Shown: piece after piece, positions 35,562 to 45,084 of the stretch
Numbering within the stretch: position 1 is the stretch's first letter
Layout: each line of letters starts with the position of its first letter
NCBI RefSeq assembly: GCF_958295425.1
Contig: NC_081153.1
Coordinates: 22,165,833-22,229,832 of the forward strand
Reading direction: 5' to 3'
Source: Solea solea
Lineage: Eukaryota; Chordata; Actinopteri; Pleuronectiformes; Soleidae
Length of the DNA: 64,000 nt
Notes under the pieces: generated by a model
What the model was told of the DNA's origin: nothing
Databases searched by the model: none
The model's input: the letters and a program-made list of their open reading frames with translations, nothing else
Program-made: the position numbers and the translations under genes

Positions 35562-35845
35562 ATGGGCTAGAGTTTCAACGACCTGAAAAGTACATCCCGA
35601 CCCGACCCGACACACCAGCATGAATTTGTCCGCCCGAACCCGACCTGGCCCGACGGTCTCCCTGCTTGGGAGACCGTACACTGACCAGACCATAACAAGA
35701 GAGGGGAGACTCTGCTTAAATCTTCTCCATAAACCCGTCCCGTCTCCAGCTGCCTCTCCTGACGTTGCTCCCCTCCTCTGCTCCCCCGTGTGTTTTCTCC
35801 AGAGTTCAGGTGGTAAATCAGCTGGTCTGGGGCATTAGCACGATC
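35562..35845 (+). mobile_element. hAT-like DNA element remnant (CCCGACCCGACC type)
   Basis: The segment begins 'gggctagagtttcaacgacc' and then contains repeated CCCGA words ('cccgacccgacccgac', 'ccgaacccgacctggcccg'). I recall teleost hAT-like elements that start with CAGGG(C/T)CTAGAG and continue into GGGTCGGG-type repeats. No transposase part is visible and the right edge is arbitrary. Confidence 0.45.
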
Positions 35846-36247
35846 AGCTGTTAAAAATAAGAACGAACAAAAAAGAGAATAAAAGTTAAGAAGTTAAAAA
35901 ACTTAATGTAACAGACAGCACGCAGCTTCATTAATTTTTGTTTCCACATTTATGTTTTAAAATGAGAATTTGAATAGCTTTCATGCATGATTACATGCAA
36001 TTTACAGACATTGTTGATCTTGGCAGCTATCAGTTTATTGTGTTATGTTATGTTTACGTTTATGAATGGCAGTGACATGGCCACACTCACTGTACCTTGC
36101 ACATGTTTAAAATAAACACATGAATATATGAACCTGTGTATTATTTGAATATCTTAGTATTGAATGCACAATAACAAGGTACATTTATACATGGCACTAT
36201 AGAACCAGTGTAATATAAAACACAATTTTATACAATATATATAAGAA

Positions 36248-36315
36248 GTGGGTCCCCGCTCCATCTCTCCATCAGTTTGGGGGCCCTTGGCCTGGAAAAC
36301 GTTGAAGACCCCTCA
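36248..36315 (+). mobile_element. DNA-element 3' terminus (GTTGAAGACCCCT type)
   Basis: The sequence 'gggtccccgctcc', followed by 'ttgggggcccttgg' and 'aacgttgaagacccct', is a familiar terminal block of a teleost DNA element. Only this end is recognisable. Confidence 0.45.
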
Positions 36316-36439
36316 TCTCAACGTGTTTTGGTCTTTTGGAAGTTTGGTTTTAAAAATCTCACTCATGTGCTTGACATTACTATTTTCCTCTGTGTGGTCT
36401 GATTAATAACTGAAGTGATTAAAATAAGAGGAAGGTTGT

Positions 36440-36538
36440 TGTCTTTATGTGTTTATGATGTTTATGTTGAAAAACTATCAATAATTATCAATATCAATCA
36501 ATATGAAGTAGTTGTATCGTGATATCGTCCAGCCCTTG
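36440..36538 (-). mobile_element. hAT-like terminus (AGGGCTGGACGATAT type)
   Basis: Read on the minus strand from 36538 it starts 'agggctggacgatatcac' and continues into TATTGAT-type words. That is the well-known left end of teleost hAT elements whose consensus starts CAGGGCTGGGCGATA. The interior and the other end are not found. Confidence 0.55.
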
Positions 36539-37029
36539 TTTCTAGTCTTTTTCCTTCACATCTATATTCAGCTTCTCCACACAGGTCACACTGACATGAC
36601 ATTTACCATGGACAACAGCTCACTGTGTGTCTCGAGGATGCTGCGTCTGATAGGGTGCAGATGCTTCATTTCCTTTAGCAGTGGCCATAGCAACCAAGGT
36701 CACAGTGGGGAGCAGGCGAGGAAGGCATGATGGACAGGGTGGAACATGTGGGTGGAACAGAGTCATAACAATAAGCCTGTGTCACTGTCTCATGGCTATT
36801 TAATCCCACAAATGTAAGTTATATAGGACAAAACTATTGAGATTTATAGTGTGAGTTAGATAAGAACCTAATGGCGTCCTTTCACATGTACTGTATGTTG
36901 ATATTTTGAAGTAAATGGAAAGTCATAAAATGACACTTAACGTGTCACCAACTAACTGCCAGCTTACGTTGTTCTGGTCTGTGGTGAGCACATCATCACT
37001 TAGTGTAAGGAAGTTAAAAACACTTCCCT

Positions 37030-37180
37030 TTCTTCTTCTTTCCAATTTTCACTTTAGGGGTCGCCACAGCAGATCATCTGCCTCCATCTTGTCCTCTCCC
37101 TTGTGTCCCCTTCTGTTACACCAGCTGTCCTCATGTCCTCCTTCACAACATCCATGAATCTTCTCTGTGGTCTTATTTTT
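37030..37180 (-). pseudogene. LINE (RTE-like) ORF C-terminus, copy 1
   Basis: The minus-strand frame covering 37054-37170 reads 'RRFMDVVKEDMRTAGVTEGD' followed by 'TRWRQMICCGDP'. I associate the ending 'D.VRWRQMI+CGDP+.EKPK' with teleost non-LTR elements of RTE type. The 3' flank 'ccctaaagtgaaaattgg' matches the usual post-stop block. Only the last 40 or so codons are present. Confidence 0.8.
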
Positions 37181-37184
37181 CTCA

Positions 37185-37555
37185 ACTTGCCTCGGCATGG
37201 CACGGCACGACTCAACGTCATCACTGCACGGCTGTGCTGTGTGTGTGTGTGTGTGGTTTTACACACACACGAGTGACTAGTGACTTGTAAAGCAGTTGTT
37301 TTCAGTGTAACTGAATCATTAGAATCAGTGAATTAAAAAGATTTGTTCAGATTTGTTCGGGGTTTTTGATGTCGCTCGTTGGTCACAAATAAATACACCA
37401 CACTCCTCTGTTCAATATTAAGATTTTAGACATTTCCCTGGTAATTGTTGGAGATAAACCCACGTTTTTAGGATTGTTAAGTCTTTTTAACTGATCTACA
37501 GTTCAGCAACCTAACCGTGCCGTGGCTGTGCTGTGGACGTACCATGCTAAGACAT
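37185..37555 (-). mobile_element. MITE-like element, second copy of the 17228-17518 family
   Basis: Read on the minus strand, 'cagccgtgcagtgatgac' and, before it, 'actgaaaacaactgc' with 'aagtcactagtcactcg' match the right half of the 17.2-kb copy in order. The far left end (37500-37555) has 'gtgccgtggctgtgctgtgg' words near the terminus. This copy is longer because it has extra central sequence and a GT repeat (37236-37256). It lies directly against the RTE-like fragment at 37180. Confidence 0.6.
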
Positions 37556-38490
37556 CTGAAGTCTTCCCTCTTATTGTAATAACTCCTGTGATGAGCGATA
37601 GCTCATTGTAAATGCATTGTGTGTGACACTGAGGGTATTTCCACGCAGCCACTGGATTAAAGCACATACTAAGAAATAAACTACATGAGCAAAGAAAAAG
37701 GCATCAAGCTATAAATGCCATTGATTGCAGTGGAGAATAGTGCACAGCATCATTAAACAATGGCATCATGCCTCAGCAAGCACTATTAAAATGAATATTA
37801 ATGCAAGCTAATACCACTATATCTTCCTCTTTTATTTGAGTCCATTAGATGCCCAATGATGTTAACTTGTTTCAGCTCATTTGAATCGGCCTCTTGGTGA
37901 GAAACAAGTTTAACAATCCTGGTCCATTTCCTACAGAAAACTTCAGAGTGAAAACTTCTCAAATACAAAATGAGTTTGAAATGGTTTGAATTGATGTAAC
38001 CTTTTTGGTAGAGCCTGGTGGATACTGTACCATTATTAAAAATAAGCATTAAAGGTCAGCTGAAATGAGTCTTTTGGTTATTAATCAGCTAAGGGCTATA
38101 ATAGTGTGATATTTCCTTTCTTATTGCTTGACTGTGTGTAGAATTCTTGGCGTAGACTTATACCTTTTGATATTTCAGGTATGTAAGACTCTACCTGTTC
38201 ACTTCCATTCATGTTCTGCATAGATGTTCTCATGTGACTCGTGGAAAATATCCGATCAAATGTTTTGTAAGAACGTGACGCGGATTATTAACAACTTGTA
38301 AAGAAAGAGGTGAACAATTGAGTCACGTTGTTTTGGAGGAGGTTGCCCAGGGGACCGCCCCTAAATGCACGGCATCGCAATTAAGATACGGCAACTGAGG
38401 TTATCGCCTCAGAATTGTAACAGAATGGTTTGGATTCACCAGTTCTTGAGAAAGAATATCTTGTTTTTGTAGAAAAGTCTGTTCTGTGCT
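37556..38490. other. unassigned sequence; possible conserved non-coding stretch
   Basis: No gene was recognised. About 37640-37800 is repeat-free, AT-rich and dense in ATTA/TAAT words ('aatgaatattaatgcaagc'), the look of a conserved regulatory element in fish gene deserts. This is only an impression. Confidence 0.35.
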
Positions 38491-38491
38491 C

Positions 38492-38558
38492 ACTCACTAT
38501 CTGTCTGTAGACAGATAGTGAGTCTACACTACACTACAGACTCACTATCTGTCTGTAG
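38492..38558. repeat. three alternating copies of a 15-17 bp inverted motif
   Basis: The motif 'actcactatctgtct' at 38492-38506 is followed after 2 bases by its perfect inverse at 38509-38523. The inverse, extended to 17 bp (38509-38525), pairs perfectly with a third copy at 38539-38555 around a 13-base loop containing 'acactacactac'. The middle copy can therefore pair with either neighbour but not both. Confidence 0.95.
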
Positions 38559-38784
38559 TTTGGTGCTGGAAGTTTACAGATAAAAACATTGGGCACATAA
38601 TGCTAACAGGAACAGTGAGACACATCAAGGTTAAGGTCAAAGTATAGTGGTAATACTTCACAGTAAGGATACATTTGAACACTAATAAAGAACATAATGA
38701 TTGTGTCATTTGCTGTAGTTGTTCAGGGTCAAACCATGTTACCAACGGTTCTGTATTTATCAGTCATTTTCACTTGAAGAGGGG

Positions 38785-38965
38785 GGATTGTGATATATTA
38801 GACAAAGGATGTTGAAGAGAGCTGCCGGGGAGGAGGAAAACAGAAAGACTACAGGTACGGTTTATGGAGGACATGAGGACAGGTGGTGTAACAGAACAGG
38901 ACACAAGGGACAGGGCAAGATGGAGACAGATGATCTGCTGTGACGATCCCTAAAGAGAGAAGCTG
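38785..38965 (+). pseudogene. LINE (RTE-like) ORF C-terminus, copy 2
   Basis: From about 38865 the plus strand reads 'RFMEDMRTGGVTEQDTRDRA' then 'RWRQMICCDDP' and a stop, clearly related to copy 1 at 37054-37170. The upstream part ('RAAGEEENRKTTGT' in the adjoining frame) matches the preceding block only after a frameshift. The two copies have opposite orientation about 1.6 kb apart, with their 3' ends pointing away from each other. Confidence 0.8.
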
Positions 38966-39171
38966 AAAGAACAAGATTCAGAGCCCCACTTTATTTAAGG
39001 GGCCACAAACATGATGAAGTCCTGTAGAAGTAATGCTGAATCATGATTACAACACTTGGGATTCAGCAAATACGTCTTTTCTCTCAATTACAATATTTAC
39101 TCATGAGTCATGATGATCCAGTGCCTGGAATACCATGAATACATGTGAATGATCAGGTCATTCATGAATGA

Positions 39172-39412
39172 ATTCATGACAAATGCTCTGTATTTATATA
39201 GTGCTTCTCTACAGCACATCTATATTCAGTCCATTTTGGATCGCACATCTTTCATAGCCATCTGCATGCTGCTGCCACTGCCGTCAGCAACACAGGGTTA
39301 AGCGTCTTGGTCAAGGACACTTCAGCATGTAGTGTAACAGAATTGAGAACTGGAAAAGTACCCAAACCTTCCAGTTGAAAGACAACTGGCTACACCACTG
39401 ATCCACCAGGTA
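39172..39412 (-). mobile_element. tRNA-type SINE, family 2, copy B
   Basis: Read from 39412 on the minus strand, the tRNA-like head contains 'ggatcagtggtgtagcc' (A-box region) and 'ggaaggtttgggtac' (decayed B box). It is followed by 'gtgtccttgaccaagac', 'cttaaccctgtgttgctgac' and the 3' block 'agaagcactatataaatac'. The order equals copy A at 18305-18545. This copy retains both head and tail, so it is close to full length. Confidence 0.8.
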
Positions 39413-40359
39413 ATAACTGTAAAGTGTTCTCAGCTCTGTGTGCTATAAAAATAGAGTCAACATACAAATAAGTCAAAACAACAAAAACAACGAGTGAGAT
39501 GAATCCACAGGGATGACTTTCTCTCTGCCCATACATTATAACAGACACGATCATATTAAATATGCAGACTGTGATCTTTAGCTTAGCTTCTATGTGTGTG
39601 GAGCTAATAATAAATGCTTTTCTGTGGCTGGTCTGGACTGTGTGAGACACCAGGCTTCAGACCGTCTGCCTATTGTTCATATAACACGCAGTCAAAGGTA
39701 TGCAAATGCTATATTTTGTTCGATTAATTGGATTTTTCTGTGTGAGTGTGCAGACACAAGGCGACAGAGGAAAGCTAACACCTAATGAACAGTGAGACAG
39801 AGGACAGATATATTCACGTTCATCGTCTCTTGTAAATTAAACCAACATGCAAAACTAGTTTCCCAGCACATTTCTGATCTTGTCTTTCGCTGCATTGCAA
39901 ATAGTATTTACAGTTCATTAATGAGGCAGTTGGGGAGAGGGATGCTGGGGATGGGGAGGAGCTCCTGGGACAAAGCAGAGAAGCAGCAGAGTGACAGCGC
40001 TACAAAATGTACATGAAAGACATGATATGTTCAGGAGGAGGAGATGGATGGAGTGAGAAAGTAGAGGCAGACCTATGTAACTATGCTGATCCGTGCTAAT
40101 TAACACTGCTAACCATCATTACAACTATACTTAAAGAGGTCATTTGTAGAATATGTACAGCATTTAAAACTGGTGCTGAGATCTCAGTTCAAAACACTGT
40201 AGAGCCCTGAATACTAGAACAAGAACACCATGGACTGTTTCTAAACAGTCAGAGTGACTGGGTGAGTCTAAACAGGAAGTCAATGTTTAACTTGTGAACA
40301 AATCATTTTGTGTATCATACATTAATTAACAACTTCATTCTAACACATACACATAAGTG
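39413..40359. other. unassigned sequence
   Basis: No gene was recognised; several short frames (39390-39650, 39594-39785, 39792-40016) lack motifs. Confidence 0.4.
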
Positions 40360-40700
40360 AGAAGACCCGGGTTCGAGCCCCGGTTGGAACAAGGGCCTTT
40401 CTGCATGGAGTTTGCATGTTCTCCCCATGTGTGCGTGGGTTCTCTCCAGGTTCTCCGGCTTCATCCCACAGTCCAAAAACATGCAAGTGGGGATTAGGTA
40501 AATTGGACACTCTAAATTGACCATAGGAGTGAGTGTGAGAGTGAATGGTTGTTTGTCTCTATGTGTGTGTGGCCCTGCGATGGACTGGCCAACTGTCCAG
40601 GGTGTACCCCGCCTATCGCCCCATGTAGCTGAGATTGGCACAGCACCCCCCGCGACCCTCTGATGGAGGATAAAGCGGTAGATGATGACTGACTGACACA
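40360..40700 (+). mobile_element. tRNA-type SINE, family 1, longest copy
   Basis: A perfect B-box-like 'ggttcgagccc' lies at 40370-40380. The body then reads 'cctttctgcatggagtttgc', 'atgttctccccatgtg', 'cacagtccaaaaacatgc', 'ggttgtttgtctctatgtg', 'actgtccagggtgtacccc', 'gcctatcgccccatgt' and 'gaggataaagcggtag', ending in a GACT/GATG-type tail. This is the most abundant retroposon type I recognise in the window (other copies at 5730, 17338 and 50585). The A box is missing, so the head is 5'-truncated by about 30-40 bp. The longest frame of the whole window (185 codons, minus strand, 40315-40872) runs antisense across it and is an artefact. Confidence 0.88.
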
Positions 40701-40743
40701 TAACTCTTGAATAAAAGTTTGGAAAAAAAAAACCCAAAGGAAT

Positions 40744-40793
40744 TCTCCTGTGACCCATCTGTGGGTCCCGACCCAGACTTTGGTAATCACTGC
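40744..40793 (-). mobile_element. hAT-like terminus (CAGTGATTnCCAAA type)
   Basis: On the minus strand from 40793 it reads 'cagtgattaccaaagtctgg' then 'gtcgggacccac', a familiar terminus of hAT-type elements in vertebrates (CAGTGGTTCTCAA...GGGTCGCGACCC). It abuts the 3' tail of the SINE. The other end was not found. Confidence 0.5.
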
Positions 40794-41954
40794 AGTCGAT
40801 GTTTATATATACATACATAATTGTTCCACAGTCTGTTTTAGTTTTATAAATATAATGTTTGCATGTCAACAACAGGTGAAGATTGAAAGGGAAAGTGTGT
40901 CACAACAGCAGATGAGAGGAGAAGACAACGACTATTAAGAAACAATATTATGTATATTAAATATCCACCAACAATGTGTACATGAGAGAGACAGACAGGA
41001 AGACAGGAAGACAGGGAGAGAGAGAGAGAGAGAGAGAGCATTATTGTTCAAACACTGCAGACCCTCGATTTTCTTCTCGTGTGGAGCCTTTAGTTTCATT
41101 CTTTTGAACGACCTTTGTAACACAAGGAAGTACAAGCCTTAACTGGGTTTTGTTTTTTGTCAAAATACATAGAATGAATGCAGTGCAATGGTTTACCAGC
41201 AGGGAGCAAGCTCATTGCACCTGAGAAAAAGAACAACAACAAGGAGTTGTCATCTTGCACCACTGAACACAAACAGAAGCTGTCAGAGCCAATATGAGCC
41301 CTCATCGATTTAAATACGCCACTGAGCCAACAGCCATGGGGATGAGGAACATAGTTGCGGCTTTCGCACTGATGGATCTGGACACACCATCAGATATTCA
41401 GAAGTCATTTGATTTAGAGACAGACAAGCAGAGCGTGTTCAGTCCAGTCCAGGGAAGGAGGAAAGGGTGAGGACTGGCAGGAGCAGATGGGCTGATGGTG
41501 TGAAGGGTCAGAGCAAATTAACCATCATAATTGATGAGATGAAGCTGCATCTGTTAGCAAGTTGTGAACTTATACTGTGAGTTTCCTGGTCAGTGAGTGC
41601 AGGCATCGGATGATCTACCACCAATTCCCAAGGTGAGCTCCAACATATACTGGTGAGAACAGGCCAACTTCCTTTGCTTTTTCTTTTTTGTGTTTTCTTA
41701 AGTAAAAATAATATTTATGCCACAGATCACTTTGTGGCAATTGGAATCCTACAATATAAATGAAGCATCATGACTCAAGACTCTATACATTACTCTCTAG
41801 TCTTCTACGCTTGCTTTGAGTGTGTTTCATAGCAGTGATCACAACCTCTGTATTGTTGATGATCCAGTAAAATGTTCTCCCGCCTGTCCCCGACTGTTTC
41901 AGCATCCTGGCCACCATCTTCACTTCCCTTTACTGTTTGTTCATAAGCTCTGGA
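40794..41954. other. unassigned sequence with (AG)n
   Basis: No gene was recognised. An AGACAGGA-type repeat leads into a pure AG run at 41016-41038. Frames across it are artefacts. Confidence 0.45.
41016..41038 (+). repeat. (AG)n microsatellite
   Basis: About eleven AG units preceded by an ACAGACAGGAAG tract. Confidence 0.92.
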
Positions 41955-42120
41955 GAAAGTTTGCAGCTACACATTTCTGTAGCATAGCAGACGTGAGATC
42001 GGCGTCGGCATGACCAGAAGACTCTGTCTTTGCCAAAGATTTGCACTGAAGCCGCCACGATTTAGTTCTTCTGCAAAGTGTTTTTCCTCCTCCATCTTCA
42101 TTCAAAGGTGAAAACACAAA
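41955..42120 (+). repeat. interspersed repeat, short copy of the 24605-25200 family
   Basis: The block 'tttagttcttctgcaaag', 'tgtttttcctcctccatc' and 'ttcattcaaaggtgaaaac' aligns with 24808-24865 in the same orientation. Only part of the longer copy is present. Confidence 0.55.
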
Positions 42121-44589
42121 ACACAAAACCCTCAGACAACTTGACTTACATTAGGCTGCAAGTTTTTCTTTTATTATTAATTAATTAATTAATAATCAAT
42201 AACACCAAAAATATGTTGCCTACCCCAGCTTTCCATCCCATCCATGATTAACACAAAATCTAATATTAACTGTGACCTTTTCTATCCACAAGTGATGAAA
42301 ACCTTAACACAGTGAAGCAGAGAAAATCTACTCAGATACGGTTTAGTAGAGATGAAGAATACTGGAAATGAGAGCAGGTATTACACAACCACAAGATTAA
42401 ATCTACGGCGTTGTGCATTGAAAAGTATTAAACGAGTTTGTGCTTATTTCACATGAGCATCAAAAAAATCAATAACCATTTCAGGCACGCTCTGTTAACA
42501 TATCCTTTCTTTTGAAGTCACAGTTTCCTCGCAGGATTACTTTAATGCCTTACTGTTGCCTCGCTTTCATTCTAAAGTGTTGTGCATTGAAACATAAATC
42601 TCTACCCTTGATCATATCAAAGGTGTATTTGTAAAGGGCTGTTATCTTACTTCTGTAGAGCATGCCACATGTTTAGTGTTTGCTGTGAAAGGCTTTGAAT
42701 TATCTGCAGAGATTGAATGTGACAAAAAAATGCCAATGATTCATATCGTACTTGTCACACGAGCATCCACTTCCAATTCAAAAAGATAAAGAGAATATAT
42801 GAAAAAACATTACTTCTATTCTGTGAAAAGGAAAAAGGATTATTGATGTGGGCAAGGACAGACACATGCAGACAGACACACAGACAGACACGCAGACAGA
42901 CAGTGATGTGCTTGTGTTTACTGAGACACATCTAGTGGTAGTAGGAGTAATTGTCTCAGTGTGCCTGCTGAGCATCTTCACTTCTGGCTCCAGGCTCATC
43001 AAGGCTTTGGAAATGTTCTATTCACGCACACTGGGGAGATAATGTCACTCAGGTCCTGCAGTACACCCTGTCCCCATGAAAATCTGTGACTAGAAACTTA
43101 CTGCTGAATCCATAATTTGACCAGGACAGTCCAGCATATCACTGCGAGACTGTGGCCTAAAAAAATCCTCCTCCCACTCAGCAGCAACAATGTTGGATTA
43201 CATTTGACATACATTATGCATGATGGGGCCGAGATCTGGTTTGAAGGGACACCATTAACCTGCCAGACAGGAGAGAACTATGGCATTCACGTTTTTAAAA
43301 TGTCTAAATGATGTTAAATAATAAAAGCAGTGCCACATTTCTTTGAAAAATTCAAACTTTCATCATCATCATCAGACCACAATCTAAGAATATTGACAAG
43401 TTTTTTTGCTTGTCAATATGCAGTGAGACAACACAGTTATTTGTTGTGTCATATAGACTGTTGGATTTTGAAGGACATTGCCACACATTTGGCCCATGGC
43501 TTGACATGCTTGACATCCTTTGGCATTATCTGAAAACTGATAGGAAACCCCTGCGTTACAGCATGCATGTCTGAAGTGTTCATGTCTTTCCAGGGCGGCG
43601 GCCTCGCACAAAGTGAAGCAAATCAAAGTCGTGGCTTCTCCATCACCGTGGGAGACAAAACACAGTGGTTTGCTCACATTAGAGCTATTTACCACTGCAG
43701 ATGCTCTAATGCAGTCAGTCCCCGAGGAGCTTCTATGTGATGGTCGCTGCCTCCTCAGTGTGTACTTATGTCATTGGCTCATCCCATCACAACCCATTTG
43801 CTTCTCAGTTAATCCAGTCCTCCAAAACCCTTCAAGTCTTTACACTCTCAGCATGGAAACATAGATGTCGACACAGACTGCTGGATCAGAGCGTTAAACA
43901 GCACTGCAGAGACAAAGAAATCTGTTTGTTGTCTTGTACCTCAGAACATTTTTCAATACTTGAAATATACCCTAGTGTTGCTCAAATTGTTGCAAATTAT
44001 ATGTAAAAAAACAAACAAATACTCAATGATTACTCAACTGATCAGCTTTACGCCCGTGCTACACATGATACATGTGCTGTGTGCACCTGATAGACGGTTT
44101 CTTTGATCCACACCTTTAATAGTTCAGCTAGTTTGTTTCACGTTCACAGAGGCAAATTTAAAATGCATTATAACTCAAATCTTCATCCTCTGCACTGAAG
44201 ATAGCTCGCTGCGTTTGTTGCCTTCACCCCACCCACTCGAGGCAAGTTGTGGATTTGTGGTTCTCTTGGGTTGGCGATGCTGGGCTATATGTGCTAGCTT
44301 ACCCCGCTGGGACCTGCCAGACACCGAGGACGGAAGCAGAATTCTGATTCTGCAGCTCCTGGTTCTCCCTTCTCCTCACACGACATCCACACTAACCCAA
44401 ACAAATTATAACAAGGGAGTGAAGACAACCAGGGTAAAGCAGGCCGGTGTGTGAACACCCTTACTAAGGCCTAAATGACAGGACTCTACAGTAGCAGCCG
44501 TGCATCTGCCATTACTGTAAATATTTCCCAGATAGATAAAGAGAGGCACAATACCAAAAGTGTTGTGTTTATGGTGCATTAGATAGATG
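42121..44589. other. unassigned sequence; microsatellites and a candidate conserved stretch
   Basis: No gene was recognised. It includes an ATTA palindromic run (42172-42200) and a CAGA repeat (42858-42902). About 42400-42720 is repeat-free with words such as 'gatcatatcaaaggtgtat', possibly conserved non-coding. The overlapping frames at 43384-44006 on both strands have no motif. Confidence 0.35.
42858..42902 (+). repeat. (CAGA)n microsatellite, imperfect
   Basis: Repeated GACAGACA units with ACACAG and ACGCAG interruptions. Confidence 0.88.
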
Positions 44590-45084
44590 TACACTGTAAA
44601 CTTTGATGTACATTTACAGTTGTAAGGAATCAGCCACTCAAATAAGTTTTTCTTTCTTCTTCAGACTGTTGGAATTCAGGTTTTTATAAAGGTTGACGTT
44701 CACTAAACTAAAGCTTCATGCAATGTTGTCTATGCTCCACTGGTGACATGTACTTTTTCTTTTTGTTTGAAATACATTTCAACAAAATACAAAATGAAAA
44801 TGATCCCTTATAGATTATCATAATCTCAAGGTAGTGGTGGTAACCGTAGTTGTAGAATTACAGTAACGTTTTTAAATACAGGATCTGCCTGGATTCAAAT
44901 ACAACAACATACTGTAAAGTTTACTGATAAACCATTGGCCAATATCATATTGTAAATTTACAAGAATACGTTTTTTTACTGTACTTATACTTACATAGTA
45001 TACTGTAATTCTAAAATACAGGTACATTACTTCACTGGTGAAACTGCTGCCAGTAAATTACAATAAACTGCATTTACAGTGCAG
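44590..45084. mobile_element. MITE-like element with ACACTGTAAA...TTTACAGTGC ends
   Basis: The left end 'acactgtaaac' (44591) and right end 'tttacagtgca' (45073-45083) are inverted with respect to each other. The interior repeats ACTGTAA/TTACAGT words many times (for example 'tactgtaaagtttactg' and 'gtatactgtaattc'). I recall a teleost element built from ACTGTAAA motifs with these ends. About 495 bp, no coding capacity. Confidence 0.65.

Noticed and set aside
40370..40380. tRNA gene
   Set aside because: Only a B-box-like element is present; no cloverleaf, anticodon arm or A box, and the sequence continues into a SINE body.
40315..40872. 185-codon minus-strand ORF, the longest frame in the window
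   Set aside because: It runs antisense across the family-1 SINE and changes character outside it; no domain and no homologous frame in other SINE copies, so it is an accident of the repeat.
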